Assembly (NCBI GenBank): GCA_021325235.1
Contig: JAJPHN010000017.1
Coordinates: 1-64,000 of the forward strand
DNA: 64,000 nt
Direction of reading: 5' to 3'
Source: Terriglobia bacterium
GTDB taxonomy: Bacteria; Acidobacteriota; Terriglobia; Bryobacterales; Bryobacteraceae
A model generated the notes under the pieces. That model did no database searches, was not told where the DNA came from, and saw only the letters and a program-made list of their open reading frames with translations. The first letter of the stretch is position 1, and every line of letters starts with the position of its first letter. A program made the position numbers and the translations under genes. This document shows positions 10,269-19,829 of this stretch, piece after piece.

Positions 10269-10697
10269 CTATTTGATTTTCAGAATTTTGACGCTGTTGA
10301 GGACAGCGGAAGAGCGGACGTAGCCGATGGCACCCCTGGTGCGGGCGATATAGGCGATGAGTTCTTCGTCGGACGCAAAGCTCTTGGGCATCGCGCCGCG
10401 GCCGGTGAAAAGCAGGCTGCGGTAGTAGGTCATGAGGGCGGAATCGGAACGGCCGATGAATTCCTTGAGGAAGGCGCTGTAGGCGGGGCCAGGTTTTTCG
10501 AGCACCGGCTCGACGCGTCCGGCGCCGGGAAGCGAAGTCCTGGTGAGCAGGAAGATGCGGGCCAGATCGTCGCGCGAGAGCTCGGCGACGGCGAGGGTAC
10601 GATTGGCGATAATGGTCAGCTCGCTGCTCGAGGCGTGCAGTGCAGTGCGGGTCAGCAAGACGGCCGCGAAAGCGAGATAGGAGGCGCGCTTCAGCAT
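10269..10697 (-). CDS. Small phosphate-binding-like (PstS/PBP fold) periplasmic protein
   Basis: 142 residues with a signal peptide (about 1-22, cleavage near LHA-SS). The remainder resembles the short PBP-like proteins related to PstS: ELTIIANRTLAVAELSRDDLARIFLL near the start and a C-terminal RGAIGYVRSSA, the GAIGY stretch being characteristic. Such half-length proteins often accompany two-component kinases. The gene immediately precedes the hybrid kinase, so a role as ligand sensor for that kinase is a reasonable inference. The ligand is not determined by the sequence. Confidence 0.8.
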   Translation of the reverse strand: MLKRASYLAFAAVLLTRTALHASSSELTIIANRTLAVAELSRDDLARIFLLTRTSLPGAGRVEPVLEKPGPAYSAFLKEFIGRSDSALMTYYRSLLFTGRGAMPKSFASDEELIAYIARTRGAIGYVRSSAVLNSVKILKIK

Positions 10698-10875
10698 TGG
10701 CTCAGGCGAACACCAGGAGGATTCCGGATCTGGGAAGAACTTTCCGTATGGGCACGAGCGCTCCGAGGGCGGAAAACCACCCTCAGAGAGTTATCGGCGA
10801 AATGCGGTGAATTCTGTAGGGAAAGTGGGATGCGGGCGCGAAACGCACCCGCGCCGACTGGGAGGTCCGCTCCAG
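10698..10875. other. Intergenic region with two hairpins
   Basis: 178 bp between the TonB-receptor gene end and the phosphate-binding-like gene. It holds two strong stem-loops: 10832-10852 (GCGGG..CCCGC with an inner GCG/CGC stem) and 10761-10788 (GAGGGCGG-AAAA-CCACCCTC). Neither is followed by a T tract on the minus strand, so termination is possible but not shown. No gene is visible here. Confidence 0.5.
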
Positions 10876-13800
10876 TTAGAAGCTGAAGCGGACCTGAAGC
10901 TCGACGACGCGGCCGCCCAGGGCGCTTTGCGCCAAGCCGAATTGCGAGCTGGTGATCAGCGTGTTGTTAGCGGCTGAATCGCTGGATGGGAACGGCGTCA
11001 GGTTCAGCTTATTGAAGATGTTGAATATGTCGCCGCGGAATTCGAAGCGGGCATTTTCGCCGAAGATGGGCAGTTTGGGTAAACCGAAGGATTTCTGGAT
11101 GGTGGCGTCGACGTCGAAATAGCCGGGCCCACGGAGAAAGTTGCGGCCGACGCTCGGCGCAGGCGGGATGCCGAAGCTGGCCGGGAATGAGCCGGTGACC
11201 GGGGTGTAGGCCGGAGGTGTGAAGTAAGCCAGACCGCCATTGGGGAAGTTGCCGGTCGTCATGAAGTTGCTGTTGCTGTAGTTGGTGCCGTAGGGGGCAA
11301 TCACCGCGCCGGGACGAAGGATGTTGTAGCCGCTGTTCTGGTAGACGAGATTGTTGCCGGTGATGTTGTTGTATTCGGGCGTCCAGGGGAAGCCGGTATG
11401 CCAGTTGAGAATGCCGCTGATCTCCCAGCCGCCGAGGAGTTTGCCGAGCAGGCCGTGGCCTTTCCAGAAGCTCGGCTGATAGCTGCCGTAGAGCTTGATG
11501 TTATGCGCGACATCGAAATCGGCGAGCCCGCGGCGGTATTGGTTGCCGAAGGGATATTCGCCGAGATAGTAGTCGTTGGAGCCCATGTCGATGGTGCGGC
11601 TCCAGCGGTACTGGAAGTCGAGCTGGAAGTTGTTGGCGAAGCGGTGCTCGAGTTCGGTGAGCAGCGCGTTGTACGTCGCATTGGCTTCGTTGGTGAAGAA
11701 GTAGAGATTCGCAATCTGCGGATTGAGCGGCGCGAAGTTCAGATTGTAGTTGTTTTGGATGGTCAGGTGATGGCTATCGGAACCCTGGTAGCCGATCTTT
11801 GCAGCCCAGTTGGCGGGCAGCTGATACTCGGTCTGGAGCGAGTAGCGGTAGGTCATGGGCGTCGGCAGGAAGGACGGAAAGCCAGTTAGATTGAGCGCGC
11901 CGGAGCCAAGTGGCAAACCGGTGGTGGGATCGAAGGTCTGGATGGCGTTCGGATTGACCGGCCAGTTGTAAAACTGATTCACATTCGAGGGAACCTGATA
12001 GAGCAGTTTCGAGGGATTGAAGCTCAGGCTGGTGACGAGCGGTGGATTGCTGCGGCCGTTGAGCGTGATCGCTTCCTGCATGCGGTTATAGCCGATGCCG
12101 AAGCCGCCGCGAACGACGAATTTTTCGCTGTTGGGGTTGGGACGCCAGGCGAAGCCGAACTGCGGGCCCCAGTTGTTCTTGCTGGCCTGATAGAGATCGC
12201 CGCCGACTTTGAGATGCACGCCGGTAAGCGGATCGGGGAGAGAGCCGAGCAGCACGTTGCTGATGTCGTTGTATTTTTCGCTGACGGGCGTGAAGTATTC
12301 CCAGCGCAGGCCGAGATTGAGCGTGAGGTTCGGCTTCGGTTTCCAATCGTCCTGAATGAAGCCGGCCCAGATGGAGGAACGAATGTAGCGCGTCTCGCTG
12401 GTTGGACGCCCGGTGCGCGGGTCGAAGTTGCCGCTTTCGAGATACGGCGCGTCGTTGGCGAGATCCCAGAGATTGCGGAAGCTGTAGGAAGGCCGTCCGG
12501 CGTAGGCCTGGGTGTCGTTGTCCTGCTCGAAGTAAATATCGACGCCGGCCTTGAGCGAGTGATTGCCCTGCACGGTGCTGACGGTGTCGCGGTAGTTGTA
12601 GGTCGTCTGGTAGAAAACGCCGGGACCGGGCGCGCCGAGGAATTGGGGCGAAGCGGTGCCGAGGCTGTCGATATTGTCGGTGGGCAGGCCCCAGGGCTCC
12701 TGCGGATTGCTGGAAATTTCGTTGAAGAACCAGCGCGTGACGTTGAAGCGGGCTTCGTTGATCCAGGCGGGCGCGAAGGTGTGGTTCCAGAGCAGCGCGG
12801 CGGTTTCATTCAGGCGGTCGCTGTGCCAGAGATTGGCGGCGCGTGCGGGGCCGTTGTAGAAGGTTGAATCATTGGGAACGTAGTAGGTGCTGAAGGTGAT
12901 CAGGTCTTTATTGGTGGCCTGAAAATCCATGCGCCCGTTGTACTGCTGCGGAACGGCGCTGAAGGGCGAGGAGGTCTGCACATACATGAGATCGGGAACA
13001 CCGTCGAGACCTCCGCCGGAGCCCGGGACGGCGGGACTGACGTAGCTGGGATCCTGTGCGCCGAGTGCGACTTTTTTGAGCGGCGAACCGATATCGAGGC
13101 CCTGATACGTGCCGTTGGAGTAGATCGCTTTGCAGGGCGAGATCCCGGCGAACGAGCAGGGCTCGGGGATGATCTGATAGCCGGAGACGCCTTCACCGGG
13201 ATAGCTGAAGAGTTTGGAAGCGATGCTGCCGGCCGTGGCGGCGGATTGCAGGAATTGCGGTGTTTCGTACCAGCCGGTGGCGAGCGTGTTGGTCTGGTCG
13301 CGCAAGGTCTCGTACGAGAAGAAGAAGAAGAGGCGATTTTTGATAATGGGGCCGCCGAGGCTGCCAGCCCATTGGTTGAAGCGATCAGTATCGCGCGTGA
13401 CGGGTGCGCCGTTGGGACCATTCCAGCGCTGATAGGCGTTAAGGCCGGGGCGATCGAACTTCATCAGCGCGCTGCCGTGAAAGCTGTTGGTGCCGTTCTG
13501 GGTAACGAGCAGCACCTGCGCGCCGCTGTTGCGGCCGGTTTCGGCGCTATAGGAGTTGGGCGCGACGGTGACTTCTTTGACGGCTTCTTTGTTGGGCGTG
13601 ATGACGGCGGCACCACCCCAGGCGAGGCTGTTGACGGAGGTACCATCGACCTGGAAGTTATTCGAGCTGTTGCGCGTGCCGTTGGCGACGATCTGCACCT
13701 GGTTTTCCGTTTGGAAGATGCTGGAACTGGCGCTGGTGCCGCCGGGACCGGCGCTGCCTGGCAGATTCTGCGTGGCGTTGCCGCTTGCATTGCGTGCGTT

Positions 13801-14316
13801 GCTTTCACCGAACGTGCCCGGTGCGAGGGCGGCTACCTGAAACGGATCGCGGCCGAAGGTGGGCAGCGCCTGCACGACGCGGCTGGAAAATGTGCCGGAG
13901 ATGGTGGCGTTTTCGGTGTCGAGCGCCGGGCCTTCGCTGGCGGTGACGGTGACGGTTTGCGCGGTCTCCTGGCCGACCTGCAATTGCACATCCTGCGATT
14001 GAATCTGCTCACTGACGAGCGTGATGTCGTTCAGGACACGCGTGGTGAAGCCGGTTTTTTCGACTTTGATGTTGTAGCGGCCAGGGCCGAGACCGGGAAC
14101 TGAGTACACGCCGTCGCCATTGGTGGTGGTGTCGCGCGAGATGTTGGTATCGGCATTGGTGACGGTGACCTTGGCATCGGGCACAACAGCGCCGGAGGGA
14201 TCCGTGACAGTGCCCTGAAAGCCTCCGCGAAACTGAGCGTGAAGAGAGACAGCAAAGAGGAGGAAAGCGGGCAGGAAAAACGGCACGCGCCCGCGAATTC
14301 GCGTGGAAAGAAACAT
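10876..14316 (-). CDS. TonB-dependent receptor with carboxypeptidase regulatory-like domain
   Basis: 1146 residues, outer membrane. A signal peptide ends near LHA-QF (27-28). A carboxypeptidase-regulatory-like domain follows (about 30-115: GTVTDPSGAVVPDAKVTV, VPGLGPGRYNIKVEKTGF), then a plug domain (about 120-270) and a long barrel ending in VVELQVRFSF, whose terminal Phe is the usual BAM signal. This Oar-like architecture is expanded in Acidobacteria and takes up large or oligomeric substrates such as glycans or peptides; the ligand cannot be told. ATG at 14316 is preferred, because an upstream TTG adds 15 residues in front of a normal signal peptide. No SusD-like partner is adjacent. Confidence 0.92.
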   Translation of the reverse strand: MFLSTRIRGRVPFFLPAFLLFAVSLHAQFRGGFQGTVTDPSGAVVPDAKVTVTNADTNISRDTTTNGDGVYSVPGLGPGRYNIKVEKTGFTTRVLNDITLVSEQIQSQDVQLQVGQETAQTVTVTASEGPALDTENATISGTFSSRVVQALPTFGRDPFQVAALAPGTFGESNARNASGNATQNLPGSAGPGGTSASSSIFQTENQVQIVANGTRNSSNNFQVDGTSVNSLAWGGAAVITPNKEAVKEVTVAPNSYSAETGRNSGAQVLLVTQNGTNSFHGSALMKFDRPGLNAYQRWNGPNGAPVTRDTDRFNQWAGSLGGPIIKNRLFFFFSYETLRDQTNTLATGWYETPQFLQSAATAGSIASKLFSYPGEGVSGYQIIPEPCSFAGISPCKAIYSNGTYQGLDIGSPLKKVALGAQDPSYVSPAVPGSGGGLDGVPDLMYVQTSSPFSAVPQQYNGRMDFQATNKDLITFSTYYVPNDSTFYNGPARAANLWHSDRLNETAALLWNHTFAPAWINEARFNVTRWFFNEISSNPQEPWGLPTDNIDSLGTASPQFLGAPGPGVFYQTTYNYRDTVSTVQGNHSLKAGVDIYFEQDNDTQAYAGRPSYSFRNLWDLANDAPYLESGNFDPRTGRPTSETRYIRSSIWAGFIQDDWKPKPNLTLNLGLRWEYFTPVSEKYNDISNVLLGSLPDPLTGVHLKVGGDLYQASKNNWGPQFGFAWRPNPNSEKFVVRGGFGIGYNRMQEAITLNGRSNPPLVTSLSFNPSKLLYQVPSNVNQFYNWPVNPNAIQTFDPTTGLPLGSGALNLTGFPSFLPTPMTYRYSLQTEYQLPANWAAKIGYQGSDSHHLTIQNNYNLNFAPLNPQIANLYFFTNEANATYNALLTELEHRFANNFQLDFQYRWSRTIDMGSNDYYLGEYPFGNQYRRGLADFDVAHNIKLYGSYQPSFWKGHGLLGKLLGGWEISGILNWHTGFPWTPEYNNITGNNLVYQNSGYNILRPGAVIAPYGTNYSNSNFMTTGNFPNGGLAYFTPPAYTPVTGSFPASFGIPPAPSVGRNFLRGPGYFDVDATIQKSFGLPKLPIFGENARFEFRGDIFNIFNKLNLTPFPSSDSAANNTLITSSQFGLAQSALGGRVVELQVRFSF

Positions 14317-14448
14317 AGCAAAACCCCATAGGAGACGGGCCTTTCGACCCGCCTTCACCAAAACGTACTGTTACCCCAACGGTAAGCCCATTACGGGAAG
14401 CGTGTCAAGCCCGAAGTGCGAACAAACCGTTATACTTAGCGCTAAAAG

Positions 14449-15972
14449 ATGATCCAGCTTTTGCGGACCAAAAACATAGATGCGCTGATGGACGAAGCGC
14501 ATACAGAGGGAAAACGGTTAAAACGCACGCTGGGTCCGTGGAGCCTGATCGCGTTCGGAATTGGGGCGGTGATCGGGGGTGGGATTTTTACGGTGACGGG
14601 CACGGCCGCGGCGGGGCAGCACATGGCCGTGCCATCCATATTGAATGCGCCGCTGCTCGATCTGATTCTGCATGGCACATCGGCAAGTTCGGTGATTGGC
14701 AGACCGGGTGCGGGACCGGGGCTGACAATTTCCTTTCTGCTGGTAGCGATCACGTGCGGATTTGCGGCGCTTTGTTATGCGGAGCTGGCTTCCATGATTC
14801 CGATTGCGGGCAGCGCGTATACGTATGCGTACACGACGCTGGGCGAAATTTTTGCGTGGATTATTGGTTGGGACCTGATTTTGGAGTACGCCGTATCGAA
14901 CATGTCGGTGGCGGTGGGATTTTCGGCGTACTTCAACGTAATGTGCGATTACCTGTTTGGCGGGCATCATTTGCCGAAGTGGTTATCGGAACCGGCGATT
15001 GTGGATGGGCGGCTGACGGGTAGCGTGTTCAATCTGCCGGCGCTGATTATCGTGATGCTGCTGAGCTGGCTGCTGGTGCGGGGTGTGAAGGAGAGCGCGG
15101 GCGCGAACAATGTGATGGTCGCGATCAAGATCGGCGCGATTCTGCTGTTTGTGTTCGGCGCGGCGAAGGCGGTTACGGCGGCCAATCTGCATCCATTCTT
15201 TCCGAACGGAATGGGCGGCGTGGTGAGCGGGGCGGCGATCGTGTTTTTTACCTTCATCGGATTTGATTCGGTGTCGACCGCAGCGGAGGAGTGCCGGGCT
15301 CCGCAGCGCAACATGCCGATCGGGATTATCGGGACATTGATCGTGTGTACGATTTTGTATACATCGGTGGCGTTTGTGCTGACCGGGATCGTTAACTGGA
15401 AGACTCTGGAGAATGCGTCGCCGGTGGCGAATGCACTGGAGGCGATCGGCATGAACCGGCTGCGGTTTACGGTGACCGTAGGCGCGCTGCTCGGAATGTT
15501 GTCGTCGCTGCTGGTTTATCAATATGGACAGGCGCGCATCTGGTTTGCGATGTCGCGCGACCGGCTACTGCCCGCTGTGTTTTCGCGCGTGCATAAAAAA
15601 TTTCAGACGCCGCATGTGAGCACGTGGATTGCAGGGCTGGCGGTTGGGATTCCGGCGGGGATCTGGGATATCGGGACGCTGGCGGATCTCTCGAATATTG
15701 GAACACTGTTTGCGTTTATCATCGTTTCTTTTGGTGTGCTCATTCTGCGCAAACAGCAGCCGGAGCGCGTGCGGTCATTCAAGGTGCCGTTTTCGCCGGT
15801 GACGCCGATTATTTCGGTGGTGTGTTGTTTCGGGCTGATGCTGGGGTTGCCGCTTGAGACCTGGATCCGGTTTGTGGTGTGGCTGGTGATCGGGCTGTTT
15901 ATTTATGGGCTGTACAGCAAGAGAAGGAGTGCCCTGTTTGCGCCGGTTGAGGAGAGGGTGGAGCGCGGATAA
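14449..15972 (+). CDS. APC-superfamily amino-acid permease (CAT-like)
   Basis: 507 residues with about 12-14 membrane helices. The first helix carries the APC substrate motif FGIGAVIGGGIF. The conserved CYAELASMIPIAGSAYTYAYTTLGE segment matches the cationic amino acid transporter group, and GFDSVSTAAEECRAPQRNMPIGI is the loop typical of that group. It probably imports amino acids by proton symport; specificity is uncertain. A -10-like TATACT lies at 14431-14436, and the short gap to the divergent TonB-receptor gene likely holds both promoters. No clear Shine-Dalgarno. The phosphatase gene starts 12 bp after the stop. Confidence 0.92.
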   Translation: MIQLLRTKNIDALMDEAHTEGKRLKRTLGPWSLIAFGIGAVIGGGIFTVTGTAAAGQHMAVPSILNAPLLDLILHGTSASSVIGRPGAGPGLTISFLLVAITCGFAALCYAELASMIPIAGSAYTYAYTTLGEIFAWIIGWDLILEYAVSNMSVAVGFSAYFNVMCDYLFGGHHLPKWLSEPAIVDGRLTGSVFNLPALIIVMLLSWLLVRGVKESAGANNVMVAIKIGAILLFVFGAAKAVTAANLHPFFPNGMGGVVSGAAIVFFTFIGFDSVSTAAEECRAPQRNMPIGIIGTLIVCTILYTSVAFVLTGIVNWKTLENASPVANALEAIGMNRLRFTVTVGALLGMLSSLLVYQYGQARIWFAMSRDRLLPAVFSRVHKKFQTPHVSTWIAGLAVGIPAGIWDIGTLADLSNIGTLFAFIIVSFGVLILRKQQPERVRSFKVPFSPVTPIISVVCCFGLMLGLPLETWIRFVVWLVIGLFIYGLYSKRRSALFAPVEERVERG

Positions 15973-15984
15973 GCGCGCGGGCGC

Positions 15985-18510
15985 ATGGTAGAGAAACAGC
16001 CGTTACAGCAAATTATTTTAGGAGTGCTGCTGCTGTGGGCGCTGGCGGCGCAGCTAACGTTTTCGGGCGTAGCGGTGTATCTGAACGCGAATGCCAGCCG
16101 TTACCCGGACATGCCGTTTTTCCTGCACGGCTTCGAGACGAAAATTGCGGTCGTACCGGGCAAGTATCAGGCCACGGGATTGAAGCCCGGCGATGAAGTG
16201 ACGGCGATCAATGGTGAGCCTTTTGCCGGGGCAGAACAGCTGGGAAGGCTCACTCTTGAGTCGCGGCCGGGCGACAGAATGACGGTCGGGATCGAAAGGG
16301 ACGGAAAGCCGAGTACCGTATCGCTGACGTTAAAGGGCGGCGACTCGCGATGGATAGAGACGCTGGGGCTGCTGGTGCTGCTCCCACTAAGCTGTCTGCT
16401 GATCGGATTCTATATTGCCTTTGCCCGCCCGCGCGATCCGCTGGCGTGGGTAACGATGGCGATGCTTGCCTCGTTCGGCCAGCTTACGGATTCGGGTGTG
16501 GCGTGGCTGATCTCTTCGCCATGGCGCGAGGCGGTGCTGGTGTACCACGCACTGCTAGCCGGAACGTGGCCGCTGTGGCTGATTCTGTTTGCGCTGTACT
16601 TCCCGGTGCCGTTCGGGTGGTGGCGACGGCACAGCTGGCTGAACTGGATCCTGGCGCTCCCGGTGATGGTTCTCGCGCCATTGAACGTCTACGGATTCCT
16701 GAGAGCGGGCAGACATATTCAAGAGCTTCAGAGGCTGGCTCAGTTTTCAAGAAGTATAGAGAAGCCGTTCGAAATCATGGTGCTGGTGTACATCACCGGT
16801 TTTTTTGTGCTGCTCGGCTTCAAGCAGGGCGTGGTGAAGACACCGGATGCGAAACGCCGCCTCCGGGTGATGAGCGCGGGGTGCACGCTGGCCCTGGCAC
16901 CGCTCCTGCCGGTAGTGTTCTTAAAACCGCCCGAATGGGTGGAGACGATCTGCCTTTTGATGGTGCTCTTTTTCCCGATCACGATGGCGTACGTGATTGT
17001 GGTGCAGCGTGCGATGGACATCAAGATGGTCGTGCGCAGCGGCGTGCGGTATGCGTTCGCGAGCAACGGCATTCGGGTGCTGCGGATTGTGTTGATCAGC
17101 GGACTGGTAATGGCGGCGATTCAGGTGGAGCAGCGCAGTTCGCATCCGCTGGCCTGGATCGTGGTTGCGGCGGTGAGCGTGGCTTTGATCGTGATGGTGC
17201 AGAGGCTGGCACGCTGGCTGAGCGCATGGATGGACCGGCGCTTTTTCCGCGAGGCGTACGATGCCGAGCTGATATTGACCGATCTGGGCAATTCGGTTTC
17301 GAGTATTCGCGATGTGAAAACGCTGCTGCAGACCGTGGCGGGGCGGATTGCGACGTCGCTGCACGTGGACCGCATTGCGGTGCTGCTCGAACGGGGAACA
17401 CGCTACGAGCCGGCTTACGCGCTGGGGTTCAATGGCACGGCTCCGGCGGTGACGCTGGCGCGCGATACGGCGACAATCCGTTATTTGAAACAGGCGCATT
17501 CGCCCTCGAAGGTGTATTTCGACGATCCGCAGTCCTGGATCTACGGGACGCCGGAGCGGGAACAGGAAGCGCTGCGCGAATTGCAGACGCAGTTGCTTTT
17601 GCCGGTGGAGATGAACAGCCGGCTGCTGGGCGTGATCAGCCTGGGTGCGAAGAAATCGGAGGCGCCGTATTCGCAGGGTGATCTGCAGTTGCTGAGCGCG
17701 GTGGCGTCGCAGACGGGGCTGGCGCTCGAGAATGCGGATCTGACGGAGAAAATTCGCAGCGAAGTGGCGCAGCGCGAACGTTTGAACCGCGAGCTCGAGA
17801 TTGCGCGCGATGTGCAGCAGCATCTATTTCCGCAGAAGCTGCCGCGCGTGGAAGGACTGGATTTTGCGGGCTATTGCCGGCCGGCGGAGGGCGTGGGCGG
17901 CGATTACTATGACTTCGTGCGGCTGGCGGAAGGCTGCCTGGGCGTGGCGATCGGCGACGTTTCGGGCAAAGGGATTGCGGCGGCGCTGATGATGGCGAGT
18001 TTGCAGGCCTCGCTGCGGGGTCAGACGATCAAGCCATGCGCGACGCTGGGCGAGATGGTCGGGCATATCAACAAGCTGGTGTATGAGGCGTCGGCGGAGA
18101 ATCGATATGCGACGTTTTTCTATGCCGAGTACGACCCGGCGAACCGCGTGCTGCGGTATGTGAATGCCGGACACAACGCGCCGATGATTCTGCGGCATAG
18201 CGGGGGCGAGATCACGCGCTTGTGCGATGGCGGCATGGTGATCGGCTTGTTTCCCGATTGCGAATTCCGCGAGAGCCGCGTAGTGCTGGCGCCGGGCGAT
18301 ATCTTTCTGGCCTACACGGACGGCATCAGCGAGGCGATGGACAACGACGATGACGAGTTCGGTGAGGAGCGGCTGCTGAGCGCATTGCGCGAGCACAAGG
18401 CGCGAACCGCGGCCGATCTGATCGCGGAGATTCTCGAGCGAGTGGATCGCTTCACGGCCGGGGCGAAGCAGCACGACGACATGACGCTGATCGCGGTGCG
18501 CGTGCAGTGA
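15985..18510 (+). CDS. Membrane PDZ-GAF-SpoIIE (PP2C) serine phosphatase
   Basis: 841 residues. Order: an N-terminal TM (about 8-30); a PDZ-like domain (about 60-118: GLKPGDEVTAINGEPF); a block of about eight membrane helices (124-400); a GAF domain (about 430-590); a short coiled coil; and a SpoIIE-type PP2C phosphatase (about 620-840) with GGDYYDF, IGDVSGKGIAAAL, YTDGISEA and HDDMTLIAVRV, so the metal-binding aspartates are all present. Such RsbU-like enzymes dephosphorylate anti-anti-sigma factors to control stress regulons. No STAS or anti-sigma kinase gene is adjacent. It lies between a permease and a membrane protein in one tight plus-strand run. Confidence 0.92.
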   Translation: MVEKQPLQQIILGVLLLWALAAQLTFSGVAVYLNANASRYPDMPFFLHGFETKIAVVPGKYQATGLKPGDEVTAINGEPFAGAEQLGRLTLESRPGDRMTVGIERDGKPSTVSLTLKGGDSRWIETLGLLVLLPLSCLLIGFYIAFARPRDPLAWVTMAMLASFGQLTDSGVAWLISSPWREAVLVYHALLAGTWPLWLILFALYFPVPFGWWRRHSWLNWILALPVMVLAPLNVYGFLRAGRHIQELQRLAQFSRSIEKPFEIMVLVYITGFFVLLGFKQGVVKTPDAKRRLRVMSAGCTLALAPLLPVVFLKPPEWVETICLLMVLFFPITMAYVIVVQRAMDIKMVVRSGVRYAFASNGIRVLRIVLISGLVMAAIQVEQRSSHPLAWIVVAAVSVALIVMVQRLARWLSAWMDRRFFREAYDAELILTDLGNSVSSIRDVKTLLQTVAGRIATSLHVDRIAVLLERGTRYEPAYALGFNGTAPAVTLARDTATIRYLKQAHSPSKVYFDDPQSWIYGTPEREQEALRELQTQLLLPVEMNSRLLGVISLGAKKSEAPYSQGDLQLLSAVASQTGLALENADLTEKIRSEVAQRERLNRELEIARDVQQHLFPQKLPRVEGLDFAGYCRPAEGVGGDYYDFVRLAEGCLGVAIGDVSGKGIAAALMMASLQASLRGQTIKPCATLGEMVGHINKLVYEASAENRYATFFYAEYDPANRVLRYVNAGHNAPMILRHSGGEITRLCDGGMVIGLFPDCEFRESRVVLAPGDIFLAYTDGISEAMDNDDDEFGEERLLSALREHKARTAADLIAEILERVDRFTAGAKQHDDMTLIAVRVQ

Positions 18511-19808
18511 GCGAAGAGCGGCAGGCGCGGCTGCCTGCGCTACTGATTCTGGCACTCGGCGTGGGGATGATGGGGGCGGCGATTGCGCTGGCGGTGCGCG
18601 CGTACATGCCCTGCCCGTTCTGGGATGAATGGGCGGTGGTAAATGCGATTGCCAAAGGCGCAGGTGTGACTTCGTGGGGTTGGCTCTGGAGCGAGCATAA
18701 CGAGCACCGGCTGCTCGCGACGAGGCTGCTGATTCTGCTCGATCTGCGGGTGTTTGGCGGGAAAAATGTTTCGCTGTTTGTCGAGATGTTTGCAGCGCAG
18801 CTGGTGCAGCTCGGCGCGATTTGGCATGTGCTCGCGCGGTACACAGATCTTCCGCGTACTCTCAAGCTTTCGATTGCGGGGGTGTTCGCGTTCTGCCTGT
18901 TTCATCTGAACCAAGCGGAGAATTTCACCTGGGCTTTTCAGGCTTCGTTTGTGATTGCGTTTGCGATTGGCACACTGGCGCTGATCGGAGTGGCGTATTT
19001 TGAGCGCTGGCGATGGCCGATGCTGGTTTCAGTTGCGGTTGGCATTGCTCCGCTGGCGGCGGGCCTGAATGTGGCTGGCGGATTGATGATTGGGCCGGTG
19101 GTGCTTGTATATGCGCTACGGCGCAGGTTGGGAACGCGGTATGTGGTCGTGATCGCGGCAATCTTTGTCGCCAGCGTGGCGGCGTACCTGACGAATTACC
19201 ACGTGCCCGCTTCGCATCTGACGCCAATGCAGGCGCTGGCGCACCCGCGGGAAATCTTTGTGTATGTGCTGACGTATTTCGGTGCGAGCTGGACGCGGCT
19301 GATGCCGCACAAGGAACGAATCACCTGTCTGTTGTCGTTCGTGGCGCTCGCGGTAATGGTCGTGAAGAGCGCGAAGCGGAGAGCAGAGACAACGGCCTTC
19401 GAATGGTTCTGCATTGCGGAGTGCGTGCTGATGATCGTGGTCTCGATTACGACAGCGCTCGGGCGTTTGCAATACGGGGTTGGACAGGCGTTTGCGGGAC
19501 GTTACCAGACTCCGGCGATGCTGTATTGGGCGGCGCTTTGTGCGCTGGTGTTGGTGCAGATCGGGCGGTACTGGCCGGAACGATTGCGAGTGTTGGAGTG
19601 GGGCGTGGCGCTGATTCTGATCGCGTCGGCTGGGACGTGCCTGCCGATCTGGCGTGCGGAGGCGGCGCGCAATGATGCGCTCGCGCGTGCGTGTGACGCG
19701 GCGATGCATCGGAATGAGGATGAGCGCGCGGCGAAGTTGTTGTATGGCGGCACGACGCGCGATCTGGAGCCGGGCGTGGACTATTTGAAGAAGGTGTGGC
19801 GCGAATAA
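18507..19808 (+). CDS. Polytopic membrane protein, possibly GT-C-like
   Basis: 433 residues with about 9-10 hydrophobic helices. The first loop contains PFWDEWAVV and WLWSEHNEHRLLATRLL; acidic and His residues in the first extracytoplasmic loop are a feature of GT-C glycosyltransferases such as the PMT/ArnT groups. The similarity is only suggestive and no family could be assigned. The C-terminal 60 residues are soluble and end with GVDYLKKVWRE. Start GTG at 18507 overlaps the phosphatase stop (GTGA), so the pair is translationally coupled. It may modify a lipid-linked sugar, but the function is open. Confidence 0.7.
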   Translation: MSEERQARLPALLILALGVGMMGAAIALAVRAYMPCPFWDEWAVVNAIAKGAGVTSWGWLWSEHNEHRLLATRLLILLDLRVFGGKNVSLFVEMFAAQLVQLGAIWHVLARYTDLPRTLKLSIAGVFAFCLFHLNQAENFTWAFQASFVIAFAIGTLALIGVAYFERWRWPMLVSVAVGIAPLAAGLNVAGGLMIGPVVLVYALRRRLGTRYVVVIAAIFVASVAAYLTNYHVPASHLTPMQALAHPREIFVYVLTYFGASWTRLMPHKERITCLLSFVALAVMVVKSAKRRAETTAFEWFCIAECVLMIVVSITTALGRLQYGVGQAFAGRYQTPAMLYWAALCALVLVQIGRYWPERLRVLEWGVALILIASAGTCLPIWRAEAARNDALARACDAAMHRNEDERAAKLLYGGTTRDLEPGVDYLKKVWRE

Positions 19809-19829
19809 TCTCACCGCTACAATGCGGGG

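Noticed and set aside
10791-10798. Exact GCCGATAA on the minus strand upstream of the phosphate-binding-like gene
   Set aside because: No TAAA-like -35 at the required distance, so a sigma-28 promoter is not supported.
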